This document shows positions 37,245-46,808 of a stretch of 64,000 bases of DNA, piece by piece. Positions within the stretch are counted from its first letter, which is position 1. Every line of letters starts with the position of its first letter. A model generated the notes under the pieces. That model saw nothing but the letters and a program-made list of their open reading frames with translations, had not been told where the DNA came from and searched no databases. Location: positions 1 through 64,000 of the forward strand of contig CACYNO010000003.1 in assembly GCA_902775895.1 (NCBI GenBank), in the 5' to 3' direction. The translations under genes were made by a program, and so were the position numbers. The stretch comes from an uncultured Lachnospiraceae bacterium. Its GTDB lineage: Bacteria > Bacillota > Clostridia > Lachnospirales > Lachnospiraceae.

Positions 37245-39476
37245 ATGGGACGTTGGATGAAAACGTTAAAACCATATATGCTTTCCATACTGGTAGTCAT
37301 AGGACTGCTGGTGGTTCAGGCTGCATGTGAGTTAACGCTTCCCGATTATACTTCCAAAATAATAGATACGGGTATTCAGGGTTACGGCATAGAGCATGTG
37401 TGTCCCGAAAAAATAGTTGCCAGTGAGTATGAATCGGCAAAGCTTTTTATGGACGAAAACGAGAAAAAGCTTTGGGAAGATGCCTATGAAAAAAAGGGTG
37501 ATATTTACGAGATAAGATACACTGACAAAAAAACCCTGGATAATCTCGATAAAGAGCTTGCCATATCCTTAGTCCTTGACAGTCAGGTATCTAAAATGGA
37601 CGAAGAAGCACTTATGAAGGTGCTTGAGGAAAGGGACGATCTGACACCTGAGGCGCTGGGTATCACGGAGTACCCGGTGGATCTGCGTCCTATTTTTAAG
37701 AATATGCAGGACAGCGGCGAGCTTGACGGTGCCATGCTTGAAGAGATGAAGGTAAAGGTCGGACAGCAGCTTGATGCCATGGGGGGAGAGGCTCTTCAGA
37801 TAAGCATGGGTAAGGCCTATGCAAAGGTTTTGGATGAGCAGGCCGGAGTAGATATCTATGCCAAGCAGCAGGCATACCTCTGGAGTACCGGCGGAATCAT
37901 GATAGTCATTGCGGTGATAATGGCTGTTGCCATGATACTGACTTCATTTTTTGCTTCAAAGATAGGCGCATGCGTGGGACGTGATCTCAGAGGCAGTATA
38001 TATTCCCGGGTTATGAAGTTTTCAAATGCGGAGATTGAGAAATTCTCAACTGCATCGTTGATCACGCGAACAACCAACGATATCCAGAATATACAGATGA
38101 CGACTACACTGGCTCTCAGGCTGGCGTTATTTTCTCCTGTCATGGCCATAGGGGGAGTTATAAGAGTAGCCAGCACTGGAGCAGGTATGTGGTGGGTGAT
38201 AGCAGTGGCTATTCTGGCTATCATTGCCATCATCATATTCCTGTTTTCCCTTGTTATGCCCAAATTTGCCATAGTGCAAAAGCTGGTTGATAACATCAAC
38301 AGGATCACTAGGGAGATAATCACGGGACTACCCGTTATCAGAGCCTTCGGGACCGAAAAAAGGGAAGAGGAAAGATTTAAAGGCGCAAACATGGATCTTT
38401 ATAAGGTTCAGATTTTTATCAACAGGGCTATTTCTTTTATGTATCCGGCATTTATGTTCGTAATGTTCGGTGTTTCAACCCTTATCGTATGGGTGGGCGC
38501 CCACAGGATAGACGATGGATTTATGCGGGTTGGTCAGATGACTGCATTTATCACATACACCATGCAGATAATCATGTCCTTTATCATGCTTACGGTCATG
38601 GCAGTCATGATACCCAGAGCTGCCATAGCTGCAAAGCGTGTTGATGAAGTGATTAGAACAAGATCATCCATTAATAACAAACCGGATGCGGTAAAGATGA
38701 ACGATCCCAAGGGGACTGTTGAATTTGAAAACGTATGCTTTACATATCCCGGAGCGGACGGAGAGGTTCTTACGGATATCTCCTTTACGGCAGAGGCGGG
38801 AAAGACCACAGCCATTATAGGATCCACCGGCTGCGGCAAATCAACGCTTATACAGCTGATCCCCAGACTGTATGATGCAAGCGCCGGAGAGGTAAAGATT
38901 GACGGCGTTAATGTAAAGGATATTGAGCTGAAAAGTCTCCGGGAAAATATCGGTTACGTTCCCCAGAAGGGCATCCTGTTTTCAGGGACTATCAGATCCA
39001 ATATTTCTTACGGTAATACCGATGCTTCTGAAGAAGATATAGAAGAGGCGGCGGCTATTGCACAGGCCAATGATTTTATAGAGAGAAAAGAAGACGGTTA
39101 CGACAGTCCCATTTCACAGGGAGGAACCAACGTGTCCGGTGGTCAGAAGCAGAGACTTGCCATAGCGAGAGCCCTTGCGAAACACCCGAAGATATTTATC
39201 TTTGACGACAGTTTCTCTGCTCTCGATCTTAAGACAGACAGGAAATTAAGGGAAGCATTAAAGGAAAAAGTGGGAGAACGTACAGTCATCATCGTTGCCC
39301 AACGCGTAAGTACGATACTTAATGCCGACCTTATCCTTGTTATGGATGAAGGAAAGATAGTGGGCAGAGGGACTCACCGTGAGCTTATTGCTTCATGTAA
39401 GACTTACAAAGAGATCGCCGAGTCACAGCTTTCCCCTGAGGAGATCAACCGAAAGGGGGTGAGCACCAATGCCTGA
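37245..39476 (+). CDS. ABC exporter subunit A with large ectodomain and degenerate ATP site
   Basis: 743 residues. A loop of about 150 charged residues lies between membrane helices 1 and 2 (residues about 40-195), as in BmrD-like half-transporters. The NBD has Walker A GSTGCGKST (526-534), signature VSGGQKQR, Walker B IFIFDDSFSALD with Asp in place of the catalytic Glu, and Gln instead of His in the H-loop (VAQRVST). It is therefore the non-catalytic partner that supplies an intact signature. It overlaps the next gene by eight bases. Confidence 0.9.
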   Translation: MGRWMKTLKPYMLSILVVIGLLVVQAACELTLPDYTSKIIDTGIQGYGIEHVCPEKIVASEYESAKLFMDENEKKLWEDAYEKKGDIYEIRYTDKKTLDNLDKELAISLVLDSQVSKMDEEALMKVLEERDDLTPEALGITEYPVDLRPIFKNMQDSGELDGAMLEEMKVKVGQQLDAMGGEALQISMGKAYAKVLDEQAGVDIYAKQQAYLWSTGGIMIVIAVIMAVAMILTSFFASKIGACVGRDLRGSIYSRVMKFSNAEIEKFSTASLITRTTNDIQNIQMTTTLALRLALFSPVMAIGGVIRVASTGAGMWWVIAVAILAIIAIIIFLFSLVMPKFAIVQKLVDNINRITREIITGLPVIRAFGTEKREEERFKGANMDLYKVQIFINRAISFMYPAFMFVMFGVSTLIVWVGAHRIDDGFMRVGQMTAFITYTMQIIMSFIMLTVMAVMIPRAAIAAKRVDEVIRTRSSINNKPDAVKMNDPKGTVEFENVCFTYPGADGEVLTDISFTAEAGKTTAIIGSTGCGKSTLIQLIPRLYDASAGEVKIDGVNVKDIELKSLRENIGYVPQKGILFSGTIRSNISYGNTDASEEDIEEAAAIAQANDFIERKEDGYDSPISQGGTNVSGGQKQRLAIARALAKHPKIFIFDDSFSALDLKTDRKLREALKEKVGERTVIIVAQRVSTILNADLILVMDEGKIVGRGTHRELIASCKTYKEIAESQLSPEEINRKGVSTNA

Positions 39477-41301
39477 CATGCATCACGCAAGACATAAAAA
39501 AGGCGGATACGGAAACCCCATAGCCGGTGCAAGCGGCGAAAAGGCAAAGGACTTCCGTGGTTCCCTGGCAAAGCTTATCAGATATATGCGGGGATATATG
39601 GTCGCGGTGATCATAGCTATGGCATGCTCCTGTGTAAGCTCTGTTTTCTTTGTGCTGGGACCCAAAAAGATGGGAGGTGCCACAACCATCCTTGCAGACG
39701 GGATCATGGCAAAGATAAACGGTGAGGGCTTCATAGATATGCCGGCCATCGGATATGTGCTTATTGTCACTATTATCCTGTATGTAATAGGTTCCCTGTT
39801 TATGATGACCCAGTCTCTTATCATGGCCTGGGTTACCCAAAAGGTTGCTTTCAACTTAAGAAGAGACATCTCTGAAAAGATAAACCGTATGCCACTGGGA
39901 TATTTTGAGAGTAAGGCGACGGGAGATGTGTTATCCACAGTTACTAATGACGTTGACACCATAGGTCAGTCCCTTAGCCAGACTTTTACCACCATAATCC
40001 TTTCCCTTACCACGCTGGTGGGCGTGGTGATCATGATGCTTACCATATCACCCATCATGACCCTTATCGCAGTGGTGATGCTGCCATTGTCCATGGGGCT
40101 TATCGCCCTGACGGTCAAAAAGTCGCAAAAGTATTTTGAGGCACAGCAAAAGCATCTGGGAGCACTGAACGGACAGGTGGAGGAAAATTACGGCGGACAT
40201 CTGGTGGTCAAGGCTTTTAACAGAGAGGAAAAAGCTACTGAAGAATTTACAAAAGAAAACGATATAATGTATGCCTCTGCATGGAAGTCCCAGTTCTTAT
40301 CCGGTCTTATGCAGCCTATAATGATGGCCATAGGTAATCTGGCTTATGTGGCTGTGGCGATAATCGGAGGTCTTCTTGCTGTTAAGAGCATTATCACCAT
40401 AGGTGACATACAGGCATTTATCCAGTATGTCAGAAGCTTTTCCCAGCCGATTCAGCAGTTTGCCCAGGTGGTGAACCAGCTCCAGTCAATGGCTGCGGCG
40501 TCGGAGAGGGTTTTTGAGTTCCTGGAGCAGCCTGAAGAGGTGCATCCCGAGGAACCCGTGGAGCTTCCTGATGTTATTGAGGGACGTGTTGAATTTGAAA
40601 ACGTGGAGTTCGGATACGACCCTGACCAGATCGTTTTAAAGAATGTTTCGTTTACGGCTAAGCCACATAACAAGATAGCAATAGTGGGACCGACAGGCTC
40701 GGGAAAAACCACTATAGTAAAACTTATTATGAGATTTTACGACATCAATTCCGGAACCATAAGGATTGACGGTGTGGACATCAGTAAAGTAGACAGAAGG
40801 AAGCTGCGCCGTATCTTTGCTATGGTGCTTCAGGACACATGGCTCTTTAACGGAACAATAATGGAAAATATCAGATACGGTCGATCCGGTGCTACTGATG
40901 AGGAAGTAATAGAAGCCGCTAAGGCAGCCAGAGCCCACAGCTTTATCGAAACTCTTCCGGGAGGATATCAGATGGAGCTTAATGAAGAAGCTTCCAACGT
41001 ATCACAGGGACAGAAGCAGCTTATAACCATTGCCCGTGCCATACTGGCAGACAGAAAGATGCTTATACTTGATGAGGCAACATCTTCAGTCGATACGAGG
41101 ACTGAGCAGCAGATCCAGAAAGCGATGGATCATCTCATGAAAGACAGGACAAGCTTTGTCATAGCACACAGACTTTCTACCATCAGGAATGCGGATATAA
41201 TACTTGTAATGGAAAAGGGAGATATAGTCGAGCAGGGTACCCATGAGGAACTTGTGGCCAGGGGCGGTTACTATGCCGATCTTTATAATTCACAATTCTA
41301 A
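39469..41301 (+). CDS. ABC exporter subunit B with catalytic ATP site
   Basis: 610 residues. Six membrane helices, then an NBD with Walker A GPTGSGKTT, Walker B MLILDEATSSVD (catalytic Glu present), switch His (AHRLST), but a degenerate signature VSQGQKQ. Together with subunit A it forms an asymmetric heterodimer (one consensus, one degenerate site), as in BmrCD/LmrCD. Probable multidrug or peptide/lipid exporter; substrate not predictable. Confidence 0.9.
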   Translation: MPDMHHARHKKGGYGNPIAGASGEKAKDFRGSLAKLIRYMRGYMVAVIIAMACSCVSSVFFVLGPKKMGGATTILADGIMAKINGEGFIDMPAIGYVLIVTIILYVIGSLFMMTQSLIMAWVTQKVAFNLRRDISEKINRMPLGYFESKATGDVLSTVTNDVDTIGQSLSQTFTTIILSLTTLVGVVIMMLTISPIMTLIAVVMLPLSMGLIALTVKKSQKYFEAQQKHLGALNGQVEENYGGHLVVKAFNREEKATEEFTKENDIMYASAWKSQFLSGLMQPIMMAIGNLAYVAVAIIGGLLAVKSIITIGDIQAFIQYVRSFSQPIQQFAQVVNQLQSMAAASERVFEFLEQPEEVHPEEPVELPDVIEGRVEFENVEFGYDPDQIVLKNVSFTAKPHNKIAIVGPTGSGKTTIVKLIMRFYDINSGTIRIDGVDISKVDRRKLRRIFAMVLQDTWLFNGTIMENIRYGRSGATDEEVIEAAKAARAHSFIETLPGGYQMELNEEASNVSQGQKQLITIARAILADRKMLILDEATSSVDTRTEQQIQKAMDHLMKDRTSFVIAHRLSTIRNADIILVMEKGDIVEQGTHEELVARGGYYADLYNSQF

Positions 41302-41343
41302 AAAAGACAGACTTTCAGATACATGAAAAGTTTGTCTTTTTTT
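41300..41343 (+). terminator. Terminator of the ABC exporter operon
   Basis: AAAAAAGACAGACTTT pairs with AAAGTTTGTCTTTTTT (one G-U), then TTG. Confidence 0.85.
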
Positions 41344-41383
41344 GTTATTATATACGCATGTACAATCAATCCGGAGGATGATC

Positions 41384-41680
41384 ATGGGCAGAGACAGATT
41401 TGAAATAACAAAGGCGCGGATAATAGGCGGGGTGATCCTGTTTATTGTTGCAGGACTAATGGCATACCTTGCAATTAAGACTCTTGTGCTCTCAAGCCCC
41501 GAGCAGGGTCAGATACCCATGCTTATACTTTTCGGCGGTATCAGTGCCGTATTTCTGATCTCCGGAGTATTTATCTTTGTTATTGAAAACGTATTTAAAA
41601 AGATATTTCTAACGTTTCTCATCGGATTGTCGGCAGTAGTAGTATTTTCCATAATCGCCGTCTACATAAACACCCATTAA
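41384..41680 (+). CDS. Small membrane protein, three predicted helices
   Basis: 98 residues from ATG 41384, which has GGAGG six bases upstream; ATG 41378 overlaps that site. Hydrophobic segments at about 11-30, 42-64 and 70-93. No family recognised. Only 21 bases before the copper ATPase gene, so perhaps in its operon. Confidence 0.65.
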   Translation: MGRDRFEITKARIIGGVILFIVAGLMAYLAIKTLVLSSPEQGQIPMLILFGGISAVFLISGVFIFVIENVFKKIFLTFLIGLSAVVVFSIIAVYINTH

Positions 41681-41701
41681 GAATATCATAGGGGATTCAG
41701 T

Positions 41702-44239
41702 GTGAAAAAAGAAAAATTTAACGTGACCGGTATGACCTGTGCGGCTTGTCAGTCCAGGGTGGACAGAACGGTCAGAAAGCTTGATGGTATAAATGATGTG
41801 ACAGTGAATCTCCTGACGGGAAGCATGGAGGTCATTTACGATGAAAATGTACTTTCATCAGATGCCATTGCCGAAAGTGTTACAGCGGCAGGCTACGGCA
41901 CTAAGCTTGCGACGGGAAAGTCGGATGGAGAGTCTGATGTTAATGAATTGAGGCAGAAGAGCAGGCAGCAGGTAAAAAATCTTAAGCTTCGTCTTATATG
42001 GTCTATCATTTTTCTTGCACCCATGATGTATATCTCCATGGGTGCCATGGGAATGTATCCACTGCCGGGATTTCTGGCTGATATATTCTCAGGGCATATG
42101 AACGGGATCAATCTGGCGATCCTGGAGCTTGCTCTTGTTATTCCCATCATCATTATAAACAGGGTCTTTTTCATAAGAGGTTTCAAGTCGCTTTTTAAAG
42201 GCTCCCCCAATATGGATTCCCTGATAGCCGTGGGAGCGGCGTCGGCCTTTGCTTACGGGATATATGCCCTTTGCATGATGATCTATGCAAAAAACACCAT
42301 GAACATGCCTCTAATGGAAAAGTACAGTATGGAGCTGTATCTTGAATCCGCCGGGATGATACTAACACTTATCACCTTGGGTAAATTCCTGGAGGCGTTG
42401 TCTAAGGGAAAGACGGGAGAAGCCATAGAAAAGCTTATGGATCTGGCTCCCAAGGAAGCAACTGTTATCAGGGATGGTGCTGAGACAAAGATAGGTATTG
42501 AAGAACTTCAGGCCGGGGATATAGTGGTGGTAAGACCGGGAGAGAGCATTCCGGCAGACGGTACCATAATCGAGGGGAATTCCGCGTTTGACGAATCCGC
42601 CATAACCGGTGAGAGCGTACCGGTTGACAAGGGGCCGGGAGATACCGTAATCTCGGCAACCATCAATATGTCCGGGTATGTACGATTCAAAGCTGATAAA
42701 GTGGGAGAGGATTCTACCATACAGACCATTATCAGGACCGTGGAAGAGGCGGCAGCGTCCAAAGCGCCTATTGCAAAAACCGCAGATAAGGTGGCGGGGG
42801 TGTTTGTGCCTGTTGTCATGCTTATAGCGGCGGCGGTTTTTGTTATATGGATGATTGCTACAAGAAACTTCGAACTGGCACTCTCCATGGGGATCACTGT
42901 TCTTGTTATTTCCTGTCCCTGTGCCATGGGGCTTGCAACCCCCGTTGCCATCATGGTGGGTACCGGAAAGGGAGCCCAAAGCGGGATACTTATCCGTTCA
43001 GGAGAAGGTCTTGAGACGGCTCATAATGCGGATACCGTGGTACTTGATAAAACGGGTACCATAACCATGGGAAGACCTGCGGTCACGGATGTGATACTTA
43101 CGGGTGACATGGTTGAGAGTGAACTTTTAGAGATGGCTGCAGGGCTTGAGAACGGCAGTTCACATCCTCTTGCCATGGCTATCATGGAATATGCTGAGTC
43201 AAAAGGCATTAAGATTCCTGAAGCAGAAGAATTTGAAGAGGTTCACGGAAGGGGAGTAAGGGCCATGTATAATGGCTCAAAAGTTATTTCGGGAAATCTG
43301 AGGTTCATAAGGGAAGAAGGCATAACAAATGTGCCGGAGGAAAAGCTGGACGATTTGGCATCTCAGGGAAAAACACCAATACTTTTTGCAAAAGACGGTA
43401 AGGTCTGCGGTATCATTGCCATGGCAGATGTGGTGAAGCCCACAAGTGCGGAGGCCATAAGAAGATTTAAAAAAATGGGACTGTCCGTTGTCATGCTGAC
43501 CGGGGATAACGAGCTCACCGCTGCGGCAGTATGTGAGAAGATAGGGATAGATTCTTACGTTGCGGGAGTGCTTCCCCAGGATAAGGAAAAGGAAGTGGCA
43601 AGACTTCAAGGTGAAGGTCACAGTGTCATAATGATAGGCGACGGTATTAATGATGCCCCGGCGCTTACCAGAGCGGATTTCGGGATGGCTATAGGAGCCG
43701 GAACGGATATAGCCATGGAAAGTGCCGATGCGGTGCTTATAAAGAGTGACCTTTTGGATGCCGTATCTGCCGTAAGGCTTTCAAAAGCTACCATTAGAAA
43801 TATAAAACAAAATCTCTTCTGGGCATTCTTTTACAACGTGGTATGTATACCCATAGCGGCAGGTGTCCTTTATCCGGGACTTGGTATCAGGCTTACGCCA
43901 ATGATAGGTTCTGCGGCAATGGGATTATCAAGTGTGTTTGTTGTATTTAATGCTTTAAGGCTTAAGTTCTTTAAGCCGGAGGAGTATACTGTTCAGGAAG
44001 ATAATAAGACGGAAAATAAGGAGGATAAGAAGATGGAAAGAGAGATAACAATAGAGGGAATGTCATGTCAGCATTGTGTAAAAGCAGCCGCAAAGGCGCT
44101 TTCTTCCATAGAGGGAGTAAGTGACGTTAAGGTGGATCTTGAGACAAAGAAGGCGGTTTTTACTGCTGATGAAAGTGTTACCGACGATATGATAAAAGAG
44201 GTGATCTCCGAAGAAGGTTATGAAGTGACGGAGATATGA
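41702..44239 (+). CDS. copA: Copper-translocating P-type ATPase with N- and C-terminal HMA domains
   Basis: 845 residues, GTG start. N-terminal HMA with GMTCAAC (10-16); ITGES; the CPC motif (405-407) in the membrane; phosphorylation site DKTGT (449); SSHP; and GDGINDAPAL. An acidic/Lys linker then leads to a second HMA (778-845) with GMSCQHC. Exports Cu(I). The C-terminal HMA is a fused CopZ-like chaperone and has its own ribosome site. No CsoR or CopY gene is seen nearby. Confidence 0.95.
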   Translation: MKKEKFNVTGMTCAACQSRVDRTVRKLDGINDVTVNLLTGSMEVIYDENVLSSDAIAESVTAAGYGTKLATGKSDGESDVNELRQKSRQQVKNLKLRLIWSIIFLAPMMYISMGAMGMYPLPGFLADIFSGHMNGINLAILELALVIPIIIINRVFFIRGFKSLFKGSPNMDSLIAVGAASAFAYGIYALCMMIYAKNTMNMPLMEKYSMELYLESAGMILTLITLGKFLEALSKGKTGEAIEKLMDLAPKEATVIRDGAETKIGIEELQAGDIVVVRPGESIPADGTIIEGNSAFDESAITGESVPVDKGPGDTVISATINMSGYVRFKADKVGEDSTIQTIIRTVEEAAASKAPIAKTADKVAGVFVPVVMLIAAAVFVIWMIATRNFELALSMGITVLVISCPCAMGLATPVAIMVGTGKGAQSGILIRSGEGLETAHNADTVVLDKTGTITMGRPAVTDVILTGDMVESELLEMAAGLENGSSHPLAMAIMEYAESKGIKIPEAEEFEEVHGRGVRAMYNGSKVISGNLRFIREEGITNVPEEKLDDLASQGKTPILFAKDGKVCGIIAMADVVKPTSAEAIRRFKKMGLSVVMLTGDNELTAAAVCEKIGIDSYVAGVLPQDKEKEVARLQGEGHSVIMIGDGINDAPALTRADFGMAIGAGTDIAMESADAVLIKSDLLDAVSAVRLSKATIRNIKQNLFWAFFYNVVCIPIAAGVLYPGLGIRLTPMIGSAAMGLSSVFVVFNALRLKFFKPEEYTVQEDNKTENKEDKKMEREITIEGMSCQHCVKAAAKALSSIEGVSDVKVDLETKKAVFTADESVTDDMIKEVISEEGYEVTEI
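44033..44239 (+). CDS. copZ: Probable internal translation start giving free CopZ-like copper chaperone
   Basis: Inside copA the sequence AAGGAGG (44018-44024) lies eight bases before an in-frame ATG, starting a 68-residue HMA protein with MSCQHC. This is a better ribosome site than that of copA itself. It would supply a separate chaperone from the same mRNA, comparable in outcome to the short CopA product made by frameshifting in E. coli. Alternatively, it is the relic of a gene fusion. Confidence 0.6.
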   Translation: MEREITIEGMSCQHCVKAAAKALSSIEGVSDVKVDLETKKAVFTADESVTDDMIKEVISEEGYEVTEI

Positions 44240-44255
44240 TATATATCTGTTAAGA

Positions 44256-44376
44256 CAAAACCGCAGACAGCGCCTTTTCGCGCCCCTTTTTTCGCTAAGC
44301 TGACTTTATGGAAAGCTACTGACAGCCGTACGCGAACCGGGATGCGCAAAAGGCGCGTCTGCGGTTTTTTATTTTC
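44256..44376 (+). terminator. Very long terminator-like inverted repeat after copA
   Basis: AAAACCGCAGAC-A-GCGCCTTTTCGC (from 44257) pairs over about 25 bases with the sequence 44343-44368 (GCGCAAAAGGCGCGTCTGCGG), followed by TTTTTTATTTT. The loop of about 60 bases contains smaller hairpins. Stops copA transcription; its size also fits a small structured RNA. Confidence 0.75.
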
Positions 44377-44496
44377 AGTGCAGGTGACGGGGATAGCTGA
44401 TTTGGTTGAAAAAAACAGTCATTTGTAATAGAATTAACAAAGTATGAGATAATTAAAAAGAGGTTGATAAAAGGCGTAAAAATTAGGAGGGAAATT

Positions 44497-46258
44497 ATGA
44501 AAAAAGGAAGAGGTATTACTCGTTGGATTGCTGTAATGGTTGCAGTTTTTATAGCTGTGCTTACAGTGGTTCCGGCGGGTTTTTCATTTTTCGGGACGGA
44601 GACGTATGCTGAGATAAAAAAAGAAGATTATGATGATGCGACGGGTAGAAATGTCGAGCATATTGTTACCGGCATAACTGGTCTTGATCTCGAAAATAAC
44701 CCGGTGGAGGACAATCCTATAGAGGCCAAGCATTGGACCAAGATCGGTTTCAGAGTGGAGTTCAGTATAGAAGATGGCGATACAATTGATGCCGGGGACT
44801 ATTTTATAATAAACTGGCCCGACCAAAGTGAGAATGAACGCGTTGCGGCCATTACTCCTCACGACAATCATGTAGAACTCGAAGATGAAGATGTCAAATA
44901 CGCTGATGCATATATCACCGATAAAGGTGCAATCGTTATTTTTACGAACGGCGCACATGGCCACCACACAATTAATGGATTCTTAAGTATTTGGGGCAGG
45001 ATAAAAAAGAACAAGAATATGGAAGAGGAACCGGATTCTCTTACCATCACGGTGAACGGGAAAGAACTTGAATATAAAGTGCTATCATCCGGCGATCAGA
45101 TAGGTGGAGATAAGGATTTAGATAAGCAGGGTTCACAGGAAGGTGCGGAAGCCATTGCCTGGAGCTTGAATATCAATGAAACTGCGGGTAATAAATTTGG
45201 TGCACCTGTAACCATAAATGACACAATTCCCATTAACCAGGAACTGGCAGATGGGCATGGTTATATGAGTCTATATGTCTTTACTAAAAAAGCCGACGGT
45301 GAGTGGATGACGGTAGAGGACTTCGGAAGGGTATGAAAAAACATGGACATCCAGGAAGGGTGAGACCATGGACATGGAACTTACTCCGGGGAGCTACACA
45401 CTGGTCGAAGTAAATGCCCCTGAAGGGTATCAGAAAGTCACTACGGAGATTAAATTTACAGTAGGTAATGATGGTACGGTTACTCTTGTGACAACGAAGG
45501 TAGAGCCTGCGGGAGCGGTAAATCAGCTTGAAGACGGTACCATAATACTCAGTGATGCCACCACACCGGAATTGCCGAGACTTCCCGGAATTGCGACGAC
45601 CGTTAATGCGAACGGAAAGAGGGCTTATGAAGAAAAGGCTGTGCATGTTACATACAATGAGACATTTTCACCTGTAAGTATAAGTGATACGGTTGAGTAC
45701 ATAAATCTTCTGAAAGGTGTAACTTACACGGTAACGGGTACACTGGTCAAGATCGATGCAAACGGCAAGATAATAGATCCTGACGTTAAGACAGTAACAG
45801 TTGAGTGCGAAGCGAAAGACACCTTTGGAACATGGACGATAGACTTTGACGGTGTAACACTTGAGCCTCTTGCAAAATATGTGGTATTCGAATCAGTTTA
45901 TGCTGCAGGCGGAGAGGATGAAACCGTCACTAAAGATAATCCTGTTACTCATAAAGATGTAAATGATAAAGCACAGACCATTCTTACGGAGGATGAGAAC
46001 GGAAAGACTCTCGATGACGTTGAGGAGGGTGAAAACCAGTCTCAGGAGTCTTCGTCATCAGATGATGCTTCAAAGGAAGAAGATGAAACAGAAGATACTA
46101 CCATAATAAGGAATCAAGGTAAGAAAACAGGAAAAGACAGCCCTGACACCGGAGATTCATCAAATACGGCACTGTATGTGACCATAGCCGCAGCAGCTGC
46201 AGGTATTGCCGTAACATCTGTTATGTTAGGCACCGGCAGAAAACGCGGCAGAAGATAA
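44497..46258 (+). pseudogene. Sortase-anchored adhesin gene, broken by a frame change (possibly with internal deletion)
   Basis: Part 1 (44497-45336, 279 residues, AGGAGG site) has a signal peptide and a collagen-binding-like adhesion domain (TKIGFRVEFSIEDGDTIDAGDYF; INETAGNKFGAPVTINDTI). It ends at GEWMTVEDFGRV-stop. Part 2 continues in another frame from about 45325 (EGYEKTWTSRKGE...LTPGSYTLVEVNAPEGY, the end of a SpaA/Cna-B domain), then a T-Q ester-type beta-sandwich domain, an acidic linker, the sorting signal SPDTGD, a membrane segment and RKRGRR. The beginning of the SpaA domain is missing, so a deletion joined the parts out of frame. Part 2 has no good start of its own. Confidence 0.8.
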
Positions 46259-46278
46259 CATTATTTCAGATTTATGAG

Positions 46279-46314
46279 AAAACAGCCTTAAGATTACTCT
46301 TGGGGCTGTTTTTT
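46279..46314 (+). terminator. Terminator of the adhesin gene
   Basis: AAACAGCC/GGCTGTTT stem, T run follows. Confidence 0.8.
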
Positions 46315-46467
46315 AATGACAGATGGTGTATCCGTGGAAATCATAAAATGCCCACAATCCCCTATTTATGCGATTCTGACATCAAAAATGCGATAAACAC
46401 GGGCTTCACAGCAATTCGTTGTGCAATATGCATAAAACCATGTATTAAAAACAGAAAATATTAAGTT

Positions 46468-46559
46468 TTATCCACAACATAGTGTGAAAAAACACATCAA
46501 AAATGTGTATAAATCCAACGCAGTTAATGTTATCCCCAGACTTATCCACATTATCCACA
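46468..46559 (+). other. DnaA-box cluster (origin-like or DnaA-titrating site)
   Basis: Three perfect TTATCCACA boxes (46468-46476, 46542-46550, 46551-46559, the last two directly abutting), one near box TTATCCCCA (46530-46538), and one inverted perfect box TGTGTATAA (46504-46512), all in 92 bases. They are followed by about 100 bases of A/T-rich sequence (46560-46660) that could unwind. The 494-bp stretch from the adhesin terminator to hpf holds this cluster and no gene. dnaA and dnaN are not in the window. Confidence 0.75.
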
Positions 46560-46764
46560 ATTTTTTTGGAAAAGAAATGTTAAAAAAGACATTTTTCCAC
46601 GAACAAGTTTTTTGTAAGGGTCAACAAAATTAAAAAAATATAAAAAAAAATACCCCCACCCGCTTGACAACTGTTTCCGAAAAAGTCCATCCGCATAAAT
46701 ACTGAAAAGCGTAAGAAAAAGACAAAAAAATAAGTCAAAATTATGTAAAAACAGTCGGCGTATA

Positions 46765-46773
46765 TGTTATAAT
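46765..46773 (+). promoter_or_regulatory. Extended -10 promoter of hpf
   Basis: TGTTATAAT: a perfect TATAAT with a TG one base upstream, which compensates for the lack of a recognisable -35. Confidence 0.6.
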
Positions 46774-46808
46774 AAACCTGTAAAAACGTGGAAAAGGGGA
46801 TGAATAAA

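Noticed and set aside
45368..46258. Second adhesin half as an independent gene
   Set aside because: It has no signal peptide, and its homology begins before the ATG in the middle of a SpaA domain.
46560..46660. A/T-rich stretch as a coding region or second promoter for hpf
   Set aside because: No frame with a start and ribosome site. A TTGACA at 46664-46669 has no -10 at a workable distance.
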